Shown: positions 45,188 to 59,103 of the stretch, in pieces
Position numbering within the stretch: position 1 is the stretch's first letter
How the letters are laid out: each line of letters opens with the position of its first letter
Source: Thalassia testudinum
Lineage: Eukaryota > Streptophyta > Magnoliopsida > Alismatales > Hydrocharitaceae
NCBI GenBank assembly: GCA_037157565.1
Contig: JAZHRO010000039.1
Coordinates: forward strand, 46,314,001 to 46,378,000
DNA: 64,000 bases
Direction: 5' to 3'
The notes under the pieces: generated by a model
Database searches by the model: none
Told to the model about the DNA's origin: nothing
What the model saw: only the letters and a program-made list of their open reading frames with translations
Position numbers and translations under genes: made by a program

Positions 45188-46901
45188 TGAAATTTTCCTA
45201 CCTGGAGGGGGTGAGATCAGCGTGACGTAAAAAATGCGGAATTGAAATATAAACAATCTCACAAGATGCAATCACACAAAGTACATAAAGTATTTTTAGG
45301 TGGAAACCCAAATCGGGTGAAAACCACCACCTAACCCTCTCGAGTTAGGATTTTCCGATCAGCCGAGTTGATCAAAATCCCCTAAACGAATCACTTTAAA
45401 CGAGGGTGATTCAACCTCAATTACAACCACGCTACAAGTGCGAGGGTAGTGTTCCTCAACCCCTTCTCTTCACGAGAAGGATTTTGTCCCTCGAAGGAGA
45501 CGGGAATTCGCAAAGCGAATACCCAACCAAATAACAAAGATAAAATAAACAAGTAATCCTATAGAGCCAACAAAATAATTTTTAACCTAAGCTTCTATAG
45601 GAAATAGGATGCTTCCCTTTGAAAGGAGTGCGTCGACGACGCGGATGCGTGTACCACGCGACGGCGCAACGTCGCTCTCGTGAACAACGGTGGGAGAGCG
45701 GGTGCGCAACAGCTTGATGCTCTGAAGAGAATGGAGCTTGAGCTTGGAGAGCAAGAGCTAGCTAGGACACAAGAGAGTGGAAAGTGTATTACAAAGTATT
45801 TCTTGTGTATCTTGGTGTTTCTAGGTGTTTTTTTGTGTTGCAAAGGTTCCCCTCTATTTATAGAGGCCTTAGGAAGGATTTGGAAGGCTTAGAAAAGCTT
45901 CCATAGCCGTTGGGTGCAAAGCCTAAGTGAATCAGCCCGAAATCAGGAACAATCATTGTTTTGACAGGCTTATCAGACGTCTAATTCTGGCATCAGACGT
46001 CTGGAAGTTCACTTTAAGACGTATGATTTTGGGCGGGTCTCTTCCTGACTTGAATCAGATCTAAACAGGGTTCTTGTGCAAGTCCATCAGACGACATATA
46101 GGACGTCTGACACTATGTCTGGACGTCTGAAACCCTACTTTTTCTGTGGGAATGGATTTCCAAACGTTGCAACGGCTAGAAAATCTCTGAGAAGAGATTT
46201 TGGGTCAGCCGAGGCAAAACGGTCAATTATCAGACGTCTGGAAAGTCCTATGGACGTCTGATAAGGCTTTAACGGTCACATTCTTACTGTTCGCTAAGCC
46301 AGCCAACGGTCCACTAATTGGACGTCTGGCAAAGTCATCAGACGTCTCCTAAGACGTCTGGTCTAAGGTCTGGACGTCTGATTTCATCAGACAGAACTAA
46401 CTATGTCAGCCGAATAGTTATCAGACGTCTGAATCAACAGTCAGACGTCTTAAAACACTTTATCAGACGTCTGATTTGGGAATTAGACGTCTGGAAACTC
46501 TGTTTGAACCCTATATTGGTTTTCTAAGTTCTCTACAGAAAACCTAAGTATCCTAGGGTTGTGCCGGTGTTCCTAGGACTACTGTTAGGGTACTTTGAGG
46601 CTCTTTAACATAATGTTCTAAGGAAATAAAAAGAGCAAGCAAAAGAAACGAAAAATACAAAGAGTACAAGTGAAGGAAATCTATCCGATTCTTCATCTCC
46701 TTTCTTCAATCTATCGCTCCTCGCGAATCTCCTCGGTTGTCCATCAAGCTCCTCCAATCCGTCCTGGATGCGAGCTCGAATTTCGCCTAATCACGTATCC
46801 ATTTGCAATTGGCCTGAAATCTAAGACTCCAAGTGCAAATGTTAAATAACACGTGTTTTGTTATCATCAAAACAAATGATCGTGATGCTCTAGCACAAAC
46901 A
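45188..46901 (-). mobile_element. Array LTR 5
   Basis: 1,714 bp. TATA 45,855-45,862, palindrome zone 45,976-46,491. It has the same one-pair deletion as LTR 6. Confidence 0.9.
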
Positions 46902-48405
46902 ATCTCCCCCTTTTTGATGATGACAAAACCGTAAATAATAATGCAAAAAAAATCCTCCCCCTTTTTGACATTATAAAAAAGATTTAATTGATTTCCTATA
47001 ACTCCCCCTTAAAACATGCTCTTCTATAAATTTCTTTTAACAAAGGTAATGTCCTCCCCCTTTCTTATAACAAGATAGCTATTACTTTTCTCCCCCTTTC
47101 TAAAGGAAATTTAGCTACCTTATATCTCCCCCTTAAAAATTGACAAGTAGCTTATAATTTTTTGCTGCCCCTATCTAAATGCTTATGATAAAAGGATAGG
47201 GTAAAGGGTTTTACCTCACCTACCATGGCCAATAAAATGGCCCGAATGGTGGTGGTGGATGCCACATCGCATGGGGCTCCCATCCGTAGCTTGGAGGCCT
47301 GGGCATCGACGCCGATCACCAGTCTGGTGGTCGACGTGCGGCGGGTCCGTCGCTTGTTAGCCGTCTCGTCGGTCTTCTTGTTCTCCTCCTTGGTCTACTC
47401 CTTGGTTCTCCCAACTCGAGTTGACCAGCCTTGAGCTTGTAGGTCCAGTCCTTTGTGTTGTAGTTATCCCTAAAACCTACAAAACAAGATTCCAATTCTT
47501 TTTTCGGTATCCAAGTGGACTTGGATCCGGATCTGTTAGCGGGTCTCCTTGACGGAGATCCTTTCTCAACCTTAGGGATATATAGGTTATCTACCCTATT
47601 TATCAATTTATTTGATTTCTCCCTAAGACATGCAAGTTCATTTTCTATAATATTCATCTTAGTCTTTAAATCAGAAATTTCTATTTTTAGACTAACATTT
47701 TCCTTAATCAATTTATTATTTTCATTGATGAGGTTATGATTTTCTAATAATAGGTTATCATTTTTAGGACTAGCTTCTAGATCCTTGAGTTTTATTTCTA
47801 ATCTTTCATTTTCACTTTTAAGAAAACTAAGGTTTTTTTTTAAGTTTTTTTTTTTTTATCTTAAGTGCTTTACTAACATCAAATAATTCATTAAAAGCTT
47901 CTTGTAAATCGAGATTTACCTCGTTGTCGGAGTCGTTGCTGTCATTGTCACTTTCTCCGATTGCGATGAAACCAAGGCACGCGGTTTCCTTCTCCTCAAG
48001 ATCTTCTTCCGAGCTCGTCTCCTCATGAGTGTTTTCTAACTTCCTCTATATCTTATGGCCGGTAGTGCACTCTTGGATTTGCTCAAACTCTTTCGGACTC
48101 AACGCGCAATACAAGGCATTCATTGCCTTTGCGTTGAGGTTGAGATTCCGAACCTGATCTTCTGAGTAACCTCTTGCGGGTTTCTTGGGAATCACAAATG
48201 CGGAATCGCATTTTTCCCACACCCGGAAGTCGTAGGCCTGCAACCACATAGTCATATGATTTTTTCAATAAACGAAGTCTATACCTGCAAAGTATGGTGG
48301 TCGCGAGGTATCGTGTCCTTCAGTACCCACGAATGCTTTTCCCTCCATATCTAGATCCTCGCCGGTTTGTAACTCCGATAACGCGAGACCTGCTCTGATA
48401 CCAAA
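46902..48405 (-). mobile_element. Internal region 4, holds the duplication junction
   Basis: At 47,265-47,360 the sequence carries variants of units 6 and 3 (CGCATGG, GATCACC, CGCTTGTTAG), while from about 47,430 it follows unit 7. This mosaic marks the exchange that made the 10.7-kb duplication. Gag frame 47,711-47,316 (131 codons). Confidence 0.85.
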
Positions 48406-51169
48406 TGAAATTTTCCTACCTGGAGGGGGTGAGATCAGCGTGACGTAAAAAATGCGGAATTGAAATATAAACAATCTCACAAGATGCAATCACACAAAGT
48501 ACATAAAGTATTTTTAGGTGGAAACCCAAACCGGGTGAAAACCACCACCTAATCCTCTCGAGTTAGGATTTTCCGATCAACCGAGTTGATCAAAATCCCC
48601 TAAACGAATCACTTTGAACGAGGGTGATTCAACCTCAATTACAACCACGCTACAAGTGCGAGGGTAGCCACGAAGGAGACGGGAATTCGCAAAGCGAATA
48701 CCCAACCAAATAACAAAGATAAAATAAACAAGTAATCCTATAGAGCCAACAAAATAATTTTTAACCTAAGCTTCTATAGGAAATAGGATGCTTCCCTTTG
48801 AAAGGAGTGCGTCGACGACGCGGATGCGTGTACCACGCGACGGCGCAACGTCGCTCTCGTGAACAGCGACGGGAGAGCGAGTGCACAACAGCTTGATGCT
48901 CTCAAGAGAATGGAGCTTGAGCTTGGAGAGCAAGAGCTAGCTAGGACACAAGAGAGTGAAAAGTGTATTACAAAGTATTTCTTGTGTATCTTGGTGTTTC
49001 TTTGTGTTGCAAAGGTTCCCCTCTATTTATAGAGGCCTTAGGAAGACTTTGGAAGGCTTAGAAAAGCTTCCATAGACGTTGGGCGCAAAGCCCAAGTGAA
49101 TCAGCCCGAAATCAGGAACAATCATTGTTCTGACAGGCTTATCAGTCGTCTAATTCTGGCATTAGATGTCTGGAAGTTCACTTTAAGACGTCTGATTTCA
49201 AGGTCAGACGTCTGATTTTGGGCGGGACTCTTCCTGACTTGAATCAGATCTAAACAGGGTTCTTGTGCAAGTACATCAGACGACATATAAGACGTCTGGC
49301 ACTATGCCCGGACGTCTGAAAACATACTTTTTCTGTGGGAATGGATTTCCAAACGTTGCAACGGCTAGAAAATCTCTGAGAAGAGATTTTGGGTCAGCCG
49401 AGGCAAAACAGTCAATTATCAGACGTCTGGAAAGTCCTATGGACGTCTGATAAGGCTCTAACGGTCACATTCTTGATTGTTCGCTATGCCAGCCAACGAT
49501 CCACTAATTGGACATCTGGCAAAGTCAACAGACGTCTCCTAAGACGTCTGGTCTGAGGTCTGGACATCTGATTTCATCAGACAGAACTAACTATGTCCAG
49601 TCGAATAGTCATCAGACGTCTGAATCAATAGTCAGACGTCTTAAAACACTTTATCAGACGTCTGATTTGGGAATTAGACGTCTGGAAACTCTGTTTGAAC
49701 CCTATATTGATTTTCTAAGTTCTCTACAGAAAACCTAAGTATCCTAGGGTTGTGCCGGTGTTCCTAGGACTACTGTTAGGGTACTTTGAGGCCCTTTAAT
49801 ATAATGTTCTAAGGAAATAAAAAGAGCAAGCAAAAGAAACGAAAAATACAAAGAGTACAAGAGAAGGAAATCTATCCTATTCTTCATCTCCTTTCTTCAA
49901 TCTATCGCTCCTCGCGAATTTCCTCATGAGTGTCTTCCAGATATTCGTCTCCTCATGAGTGTCTTCTAACTTCCTTTATATCTTATGAGCGGTAGCGCAC
50001 TCTTGGATTGGCTCAAACTCTTTCGGACTCAACGCGCAATACAAGGCATTCATTGCCTTTGCGTTGAGGTTGAGATTCCGAACCTGATCTTCTGAGTAAC
50101 CTCTTGCAAAGGTTCCCCTCTATTTATAGAGGCCTTAGGAAGGCTTTGGAAGGCTGAGAAAAGCTTCCATAGCCGTTGGGTGCAAAGCCTAAGAGAATCA
50201 GCCCGAAATCAGGAACAATCATTGTTTTGACAGGCTTATCAGATGTCTAATTCTGGCATCAGACGTCTGGAAGTTCACTTTAAGACGTATGATTTTGGGC
50301 GGGTCTCTTCCTGACTTGAATCAGATCTAAACAGGGTTCTTGTGCAAGTCCATCAGACTACATATAGGACGTCTAGCACTATGTCTGGACGTCTGAAAAC
50401 CAACTTTTTCTGCGGGAATGGATTTCCAAATGTTGCAACGGCTAGAAAATCTCTGAGAAGAGATTTTGGGTCAGCCGAGGCAAAACGGTCAATTATCAGA
50501 CGTCTGGAAAGTCCTATGGATGTCTGATAAGGCTCTAACGGTCACATTCTTGACTGTTCGCTAAGCCAGCCAACGGTCCACTAATTGGACGTCTGGCAAA
50601 GCCATCAGACATCTCCTAAGACGTCTGGTCTAAGGTCTGGACGTCTGATTTCATCAGACAGAACTAACTATGTCCAGCCGAATAGTTATCAGACGTCTGA
50701 ATCAACAGTCAGACGTCTTAAAACACTTTATCAGACGTCTGATTTGGGAATGAGACGTCTGGAAACTCTGTTTGAACCCTATATTGGTTTTCTAAGTTCT
50801 CTACAGAAAACCTAAGTATCCTAGGGTTGTGCCGGTGTTCCTAGGACTACTGTTAGGGTACTTTGAGGCTCTTTAACATAATGTTCTAAGGAAATAAAAA
50901 GAGCAAGCAAAAGAAACGAAAAATACAAAGAGTACAAGAGAAGGAAATCTATCCTATTCTTCATCTCCTTTCTTCAATCTATCGCTCCTCGCGAATCTCC
51001 TCTGTTTTCCATCAAGCTCCACCAATCCGTCCTGGATGCGAGCTCGAATTTCGCCTAATCACGTATCCATTTGCAATTGACCTGAAATCTAAGACTCCAA
51101 GTGCAAATGATAAATAACACGTGTTTTGTTATCATCAAAACAAATGATCGTGGTGCTCTAGCACAAACA
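48406..51169 (-). mobile_element. Array LTR block 4, composite
   Basis: Copy of block 7, exactly 10,700 bp away, with the same internal gag remnant (49,920-50,107) and the same junctions. Two single-base differences from block 7 were noticed (near 38,185/48,885 and 39,700/50,400). Confidence 0.9.
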
Positions 51170-52671
51170 ATCTCCCCCTTTTTGATGATGACAAAACCGT
51201 AAATAATAATGCGAAAAAATCCTCCCCCTTTTTGACATTATAAAAAAGATTTAATTGATTTCCTATAACTCCCCCTTAAAACATGCTCTTCTATAAATTT
51301 CTTTTAACAAAGGTAATGTCCTCCCCCTTTCTTATAACAAGATAGCTATTATTTTTCTCCCCCTTTCTAAAGGAAATTTAGCTACCTTATATCTCCCCCT
51401 TAAAAATTGACAAGTAGCTTATAATTTTTTGCTCCCCCTATCTAAATGCTTATGATAAAAGGATAGGGTAAAGGGTTTTACCTCACCTACCATGGCCAAT
51501 AAAATGGCCCGAATGGTGGTGGTGGATGCCACATCGCATGGGGCTCCCATCCGTAGCTTGGAGGCCTGGGCATCGACGCCGATCACCAGTCTGGTGGTCG
51601 ACGTGCGGCGGGTCCGTCGCTTGTTAGCCGTCTCGTCGGTCTTCTTGTTCTCCTCCTTGGTCTACTCCTTGGTTCTCCCAACTCGAGTTGACCAGCCTTG
51701 AGTTTGTAGGTCCAGTCCTTTGTGTTGTAGTTATCCCTAAAACCTACAAAACAAGATTCCAATTCTTTTTTCGGTATCTAAGTGGACTTGGATTCGGATC
51801 TGTTAGCGGGTGTCCTTGACGGAGATCCTTTCTCAACCTTAGGGCTATATAGGTTATCTACCCTATTTATCAATTTATTTGATTTCTCCCTAAGACATGC
51901 AAGTTCATTTTCTATAATATTCATTTTAGTCTTTAAATCAGAAATTTCTATTTTTAGACTAACATTTTCCTCAATCAATTTATTATTTTAATTGATGAGG
52001 TTATGATTTTCTAATAATAGGTTATCATTTTTAGGACTAGCTTCTAGATCCTTGAGTTTTATTTCTAATCTTTCATTTTAACTTTTAAGAAAACTAAGGT
52101 TTTTTTTTAATTTTTTTTTTTTGAATCTTAAGTGCTTTACTAACATCAAATAGTTCATTAAAAGCTTCTTGTAAATCGAGATTTACCTCGTTGTCGGAGT
52201 CGTTGCTGTCATTGTCACTTTCTCCGATTGCCATGAAACCAAGGTACGCGGTTTCCTTCTCCTCAAGATCTTCTTCCGAGCTCGTCTCCTCATGAGTGTC
52301 TTCTAACTTCCCCATATCTCATGGGCGGTAGTGCACTCTTGGATTTGCTCAAACTCTTTCGGACTCAACGCGCAATACAAGTTATTCATTGCCTTTACGT
52401 TGAGGTTGAGATTCCGAACCTGATCTTCTGAGTAACCTCTTGCGGGTTTCTTGGGAATCACAAATGCTGATTCGCATTTTTCCCACACTCGGAAGTCGTA
52501 CGCCTGCAACCACATAGTCATATGATTTTTTCAATAAACAAAATCTATACCTGCAAAGTATGGTGGTCGCGAGGTATTGTGTCCTTCGGTACACACGAAT
52601 GCTTTTCCCTCTATATCTAGATCCTCGCCGGTTTGTAACGCCGATAACGCGAGACCTGCTCTGATACCAAA
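51170..52671 (-). mobile_element. Internal region 3
   Basis: Copy of internal region 6 with the same two stops in gag. One difference noticed, near 41,225/51,925. Confidence 0.9.
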
Positions 52672-54385
52672 TGAAATTTTCCTACCTGGAGGGGGTGAGA
52701 TCAGCGTGACGTAAAAAATGCGGAATTGGAATATAAACAATCTCACAAGATGCAATCACACAAAGTACATAAAGTATTTTTAGGTGGAAACCCAAACCGG
52801 GTGAAAACCACCACCTAACCCTCTCGAGTTAGGATTTTCCGATCAACCGAGTTGATCAAAATCCACTAAACGAATCACTTTAAACGAGGGTGATTCAACC
52901 TCAATTACAACCACGCTACAAGTGCGAGGGTAGTGTTCCTCAACCCCTTCTCTTCACGAGAAGGATTTAGTCCCACGAAGGAGACGGGAATTCGCAAAGC
53001 GAATACCCAACCAAATAACAAAGATAAAATAAACAAGTAATCCTATAGAGCCAACAAAATAATTTTTAACCTAAGCTTCTATAGGAAATAGGATGCTTCC
53101 CTTTGAAAGGAGTGCGTCGACGACGCGGATGCGTGTACCACGCGACGGCGCAACGTCGCTCTCGTGAACAACGGTGGGAGAGCGGGTGCGCAACAGCTTG
53201 ATGCTCTGAAGAGAATGGAGCTTGAGCTTGGAGAGCAAGAGCTAGCTAGGACACAAGAGAGTGGAAAGTGTATTACAAAGTATTTCTTGTGTATCTTGGT
53301 GTTTCTAGGTGTCTCTTTGTGTTGCAAAGGTTCCCCTCTATTTATAGAGGCCTTAGGAAGGATTTGGAAGGCTTAGAAAAGCTTCCATAGCCGTTGGGTG
53401 CAAAGCCTAAGTCAATCAGCCCGAAATCAGGAACAATCATTGTTTTGACAGGCTTATCAGACGTCTAATTCTAGCATCAGACGTCTGGAAGTTCACTTTA
53501 AGACGTATGATTTTGGGCGGGTCTCTTCCTGACTTGAATCAGATCTAAACAGGGTTCTTGTGCAAGTCCATCAGACGACATATAGGACGTCTGACACTAT
53601 GTCTGGACGTCTGAAAACCTACTTTTTTTGTGGGAATGGATTTCCAAACGTTGCAACGGCTAGAAAATCTCTGAGAAGAGATTTTGGGTCAGCCGAGGCA
53701 AAACGGTCAATTATCAGACGTCTGGAAAGTCCTATGGACGTCTGATAAGGCTTTAACGGTCACATTCTTACTGTTCGCTAAGCCAGCCAATGGTCCACTA
53801 ATTGGACGTCTGGCAAAGTCATCAGACGTCTCCTAAGACGTCTGGTCTAAGGTCTGGACGTCTGATTTCATCAGACAGAACTAACTATGTCCGCCGAATA
53901 GTTATCAGACGTCTGAATCAACAATCAGACGTCTTAAAACACTTTATCAGACGTCTGATTTGGGAATTAGACGTCTGGAAACTCTGTTTGAACCCTATAT
54001 TGGTTTTCTAAGTTCTCTACAGAAAACCTAAGTATCCTAGGGTTGTGCCGGTGTTCCTAGGACTACTGTTAGGGTACTTTGAGGCTCTTTAACATAATGT
54101 TCTAAGGAAATAAAAAAAGCAAGCAAAAGAAACAAAAAATACAAAGAGTACAAGTGAAGGAAATCTATCCGATTCTTCATCTCCTTTCTTCAATCTATCG
54201 CTCCTCGCGAATCTCCTCTGTTGTCCATCAAGCTCCTCCAATCCGTCCTGGATGCGAGCTCGAATTTCGCCTAATCACGTATCCATTTGCAATTGGCCTG
54301 AAATCTAAGACTCCAAGTGCAAATGTTAAATAACACGTGTTTTGTTATCATCAAAACAAATGATCGTGATGCTCTAGCACAAACA
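52672..54385 (-). mobile_element. Array LTR 3
   Basis: Copy of LTR 6. TATA 53,339-53,346, palindrome zone 53,460-53,975. Confidence 0.9.
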
Positions 54386-55887
54386 ATCTCCCCCTTTTTG
54401 ATGATGACAAAACCGTAAATAATAATGCAAAAAAAATCCTCCCCCTTTTTGACATTATAAAAAAGATTTAATTGATTTCCTATAACTCCCCCTTAAAACA
54501 TGCTCTTCTATAAATTTCTTTTAACAAAGGTAATGTCCTCCCCCTTTCTTATAACAAGATAGCTATTATTTTTCTCCCCCTTTCTAAAGGAAATTTAGCT
54601 ACCTTATATCTCCCCCTTAAAAATTGACAAGTAGCTTATAATTTTTTGCTGCCCCTATCTAAATGCTTATGATAAAAGGATAGGGTAAAGGGTTTTACCT
54701 CACCTACCATGGCCAATAAAATGGCCCGAATGGTGGTGGTGGATGCCACATCGGATGGGGCTCCCATCCGTAGCTTGGAGGCCTGGGCATCGGCGCCGGT
54801 CTCCAATCTGGTGGTCGACGTGCGGCGGGTCCGTCGATTGTTCGCCGTCTCGTCGGTCTTCTTGTTCTCCTCCTTGGTCTACTCCTTGGTTCTCCCAACT
54901 CGAGTTGACCAGCCTTGAGTTTGTAGGTCCAGTCCTTTGTGTTGTAGTTATCCCTAAAACCTACAAAACAAGATTCCAATTCTTTTTTCGGTATCCAAGT
55001 GGACTTGGATCCGGATCTGTTAGCGGGTGTCCTTGACGGAGATCCTTTCTCAACCTTAGGGCTATATAGGTTATCTACCCTATTTATCAATTTATTTGAT
55101 TTCTCCCTAAGACATGCAAGTTCATTTTCTATAATATTCATCTTAGTCTTTAAATCAGAAATTTCTATTTTTAGACTAACATTTTCTTTAATCAATTTAT
55201 TATTTTCATTGATGAGGTTATGATTTTCGAATAATAGGTTATCATTTTTAGGACTAGCTTCTAGATCCTTGAGTTTTATTTCTAATCTTTCATTTTCACT
55301 TTTAAGAAAACTAAGGTTTTTTTTTAAGTTTTTTTTTTTTATCTTAAGTGCTTTACTAACATCAAATAGTTCATTAAAAGCTTCTTGTAAATCGAGATTT
55401 ACCTCGTTGTCGGAGTCGTTGCTGTCATTGTCACTTTCTCCGATTGCCTTGAAACCAAGGCACGCGGTTTCCTTCTCCTCAAGATCTTCTTCTGAGCTTG
55501 TCTCCTCATGAGTGTCTTCTAACTTCCCCATATCTCATGGGCGGTAGTGCACTCTTGGATTTGCTCAAACTCTTTCGGACTCAACGCACAATACAAGGCA
55601 TTCATTGCCTTTGCGTTGAGGTTGAGATTCCGAACCTGATCTTCTGAGTAACCTCTTGCGGGTTTCTTGGGAATCACAAATGCGGATTCGCATTTTTCCC
55701 ACACCCGGAAGTCGTAGGCCTGCAACCACATAGTCATATGATTTTTTCAATAAACGAAATCTATACCTGCAAAGTATGGTGGTCGCGAGGTATTGTGTCC
55801 TTCGGTACACACGAATGCTTTTCCCTCTATATCTAGATCCTCGCCGGTTTGTAACGCTGATAACGCGAGACCTGCTCTGATACCAAA
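54386..55887 (-). mobile_element. Internal region 2
   Basis: Copy of internal region 5. Primer site at 55,874-55,885. Confidence 0.9.
54704..55531 (-). CDS. Deleted Sirevirus-like Gag, 275 residues, second copy
   Basis: Same protein as at 44,004-44,831, carried along by the 10.7-kb duplication. Its intactness reflects recent copying and is not independent evidence of selection. Confidence 0.65.
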   Translation of the reverse strand: MGKLEDTHEETSSEEDLEEKETACLGFKAIGESDNDSNDSDNEVNLDLQEAFNELFDVSKALKIKKKNLKKNLSFLKSENERLEIKLKDLEASPKNDNLLFENHNLINENNKLIKENVSLKIEISDLKTKMNIIENELACLREKSNKLINRVDNLYSPKVEKGSPSRTPANRSGSKSTWIPKKELESCFVGFRDNYNTKDWTYKLKAGQLELGEPRSRPRRRTRRPTRRRTIDGPAARRPPDWRPAPMPRPPSYGWEPHPMWHPPPPFGPFYWPW

Positions 55888-57601
55888 TGAAATTTTCCTA
55901 CCTGGAGGGGGTGAGATCAGCGTGACGTAAAAAATGCGGAATTGAAATATAAACAATCTCACAAGATGCAATCACACAAAGTACATAAAGTATTTTTAGG
56001 TGGAAACCCAAATCGGGTGAAAACCACCACCTAACCCTCTCGAGTTAGGATTTTCCGATCAGCCGAGTTGATCAAAATCCCCTAAACGAATCACTTTAAA
56101 CGAGGGTGATTCAACCTCAATTACAACCACGCTACAAGTGCGAGGGTAGTGTTCCTCAACCCCTTCTCTTCACGAGAAGGATTTTGTCCCTCGAAGGAGA
56201 CGGGAATTCGCAAAGCGAATACCCAACCAAATAACAAAGATAAAATAAACAAGTAATCCTATAGAGCCAACAAAATAATTTTTAACCTAAGCTTCTATAG
56301 GAAATAGGATGCTTCCCTTTGAAAGGAGTGCGTCGACGACGCGGATGCGTGTACCACGCGACGGCGCAACGTCGCTCTCGTGAACAACGGTGGGAGAGCG
56401 GGTGCGCAACAGCTTGATGCTCTGAAGAGAATGGAGCTTGAGCTTGGAGAGCAAGAGCTAGCTAGGACACAAGAGAGTGGAAAGTGTATTACAAAGTATT
56501 TCTTGTGTATCTTGGTGTTTCTAGGTGTTTTTTTGTGTTGCAAAGGTTCCCCTCTATTTATAGAGGCCTTAGGAAGGATTTGGAAGGCTTAGAAAAGCTT
56601 CCATAGCCGTTGGGTGCAAAGCCTAAGTGAATCAGCCCGAAATCAGGAACAATCATTGTTTTGACAGGCTTATCAGACGTCTAATTCTGGCATCAGACGT
56701 CTGGAAGTTCACTTTAAGACGTATGATTTTGGGCGGGTCTCTTCCTGACTTGAATCAGATCTAAACAGGGTTCTTGTGCAAGTCCATCAGACGACATATA
56801 GGACGTCTGACACTATGTCTGGACGTCTGAAACCCTACTTTTTCTGTGGGAATGGATTTCCAAACGTTGCAACGGCTAGAAAATCTCTGAGAAGAGATTT
56901 TGGGTCAGCCGAGGCAAAACGGTCAATTATCAGACGTCTGGAAAGTCCTATGGACGTCTGATAAGGCTTTAACGGTCACATTCTTACTGTTCGCTAAGCC
57001 AGCCAACGGTCCACTAATTGGACGTCTGGCAAAGTCATCAGACGTCTCCTAAGACGTCTGGTCTAAGGTCTGGACGTCTGATTTCATCAGACAGAACTAA
57101 CTATGTCAGCCGAATAGTTATCAGACGTCTGAATCAACAGTCAGACGTCTTAAAACACTTTATCAGACGTCTGATTTGGGAATTAGACGTCTGGAAACTC
57201 TGTTTGAACCCTATATTGGTTTTCTAAGTTCTCTACAGAAAACCTAAGTATCCTAGGGTTGTGCCGGTGTTCCTAGGACTACTGTTAGGGTACTTTGAGG
57301 CTCTTTAACATAATGTTCTAAGGAAATAAAAAGAGCAAGCAAAAGAAACGAAAAATACAAAGAGTACAAGTGAAGGAAATCTATCCGATTCTTCATCTCC
57401 TTTCTTCAATCTATCGCTCCTCGCGAATCTCCTCGGTTGTCCATCAAGCTCCTCCAATCCGTCCTGGATGCGAGCTCGAATTTCGCCTAATCACGTATCC
57501 ATTTGCAATTGGCCTGAAATCTAAGACTCCAAGTGCAAATGTTAAATAACACGTGTTTTGTTATCATCAAAACAAATGATCGTGATGCTCTAGCACAAAC
57601 A
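55888..57601 (-). mobile_element. Array LTR 2
   Basis: Copy of LTR 5. TATA 56,555-56,562, palindrome zone 56,676-57,191. Confidence 0.9.
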
Positions 57602-59103
57602 ATCTCCCCCTTTTTGATGATGACAAAACCGTAAATAATAATGCAAAAAAAATCCTCCCCCTTTTTGACATTATAAAAAAGATTTAATTGATTTCCTATA
57701 ACTCCCCCTTAAAACATGCTCTTCTATAAATTTCTTTTAACAAAGGTAATGTCCTCCCCCTTTCTTATAACAAGATAGCTATTACTTTTCTCCCCCTTTC
57801 TAAAGGAAATTTAGCTACCTTATATCTCCCCCTTAAAAATTGACAAGTAGCTTATAATTTTTTGCTGCCCCTATCTAAATGCTTATGATAAAAGGATAGG
57901 GTAAAGGGTTTTACCTCACCTACCATGGCCAATAAAATGGCCCGAATGGTGGTGGTGGATGCCACATCGGATGGGGCTCCCATCCGTAGCTTGGAGGCCT
58001 GGGCATCGGCGCCGGTCTCCAGTCTGGTGGTCGACGTGCGGCGGGTCCGTCGATTGTTCGCCGTCTCGTCAGTCTTCTTGTTCTCCTCCTTGGTCTACTC
58101 CTTGGTTCTCCCAACTCGAGTTGACCAGCCTTGAGTTTGTAGGTCCAGTCCTTTGTGTTGTAGTTATCCCTAAAACCTACAAAACAAGATTCCAATTCCT
58201 TTTTCGGTATCCAAGTGGACTTGGATCCGGATCTGTTAGCGGGTGTCCTTGACGGAGATCCTTTCTCAACCTTAGGGCTATATAGGTTATCTACCCTATT
58301 TATCAATTTATTTGATTTCTCCCTAAGACATGCAAGTTCATTTTCTATAATATTCATCTTAGTCTTTAAATCAGAAATTTATAGTTTTAGACTAACATTT
58401 TCTTTAATCAATTTATTATTTTCATTGATGAGGTTATGATTTTCTAATAATAGGTTATCATTTTTAGGACTAGCTTCTAGATCCTTGAGTTTTATTTCTA
58501 ATCTTTCATTTTCACTTTTAAGAAAACTAAGGTTTTTTTTTAAGTTTTTTTTTTTTATCTTAAGTGCTTTACTAACATCAAATAGTTCATTAAAAGCTTC
58601 TTGTAAATCGAGATTTACCTCGTTGTCGGAGTCGTTGCTGTCATTGTCACTTTCTCCGATTGCCATGAAACCAAGGCACGCGGTTTCCTTCTCCTCAAGA
58701 TCTTCTTCTGAGCTTGTCTCCTCATGAGTGTCTTCTAACTTCCCCATATCTCATGGGCTGTAGTGCACTCTTGGATTTGCTCAAACTCTTTCGGACTCAA
58801 CGCGCAATACAAGGCATTCATTGCCTTTGCGTTGAGGTTGAGATTCCGAACCTGATCTTCTGAGTAACCTCTTGTGGGTTTCTTGGGAATCACAAATGCG
58901 GATTCGCATTTTTCCCGCACCCGGAAGTCGTAGGCCTGCAACCACATAGTCATATGATTTTTTCAATAAACGAAATCTATACCTGCAAAGTATGGTGGTC
59001 GCGAGGTATTGTGTCCTTCGGTACACACGAATGCTTTTCCCTCTATATCTAGATCCTCGCCGGTTTGTAACGCCGATAACGCGAGACCTGCTCTGATACC
59101 AAA
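57602..59103 (-). mobile_element. Internal region 1 (5'-most unit)
   Basis: Gag pieces at 58,953-58,735, 58,747-58,379 and 58,357-57,920; a local change near 58,380 breaks the coiled-coil frame held by units 2 and 5. Primer site at 59,090-59,101. Beyond about 57,960 it no longer tracks the 10.7-kb copy. Confidence 0.88.

Larger units (their letters stand above)
36730..47260. repeat. 10.7-kb higher-order duplication, copy 1
   Basis: Every landmark here recurs 10,700 bp to the right: LTR starts 37,706/48,406, 41,972/52,672 and 45,188/55,888, and gag frames 44,004/54,704. Only a few base differences were seen. Units 7 to 5 are thus copied as a block into units 4 to 2. Boundaries are good to about 100 bp. 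Confidence 0.88.
47430..57960. repeat. 10.7-kb higher-order duplication, copy 2
   Basis: The partner of 36,730-47,260. The near-identity means either a very recent tandem duplication or an assembly duplication; the mosaic at 47,265-47,360 between the copies favours a real exchange. Confidence 0.88.
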
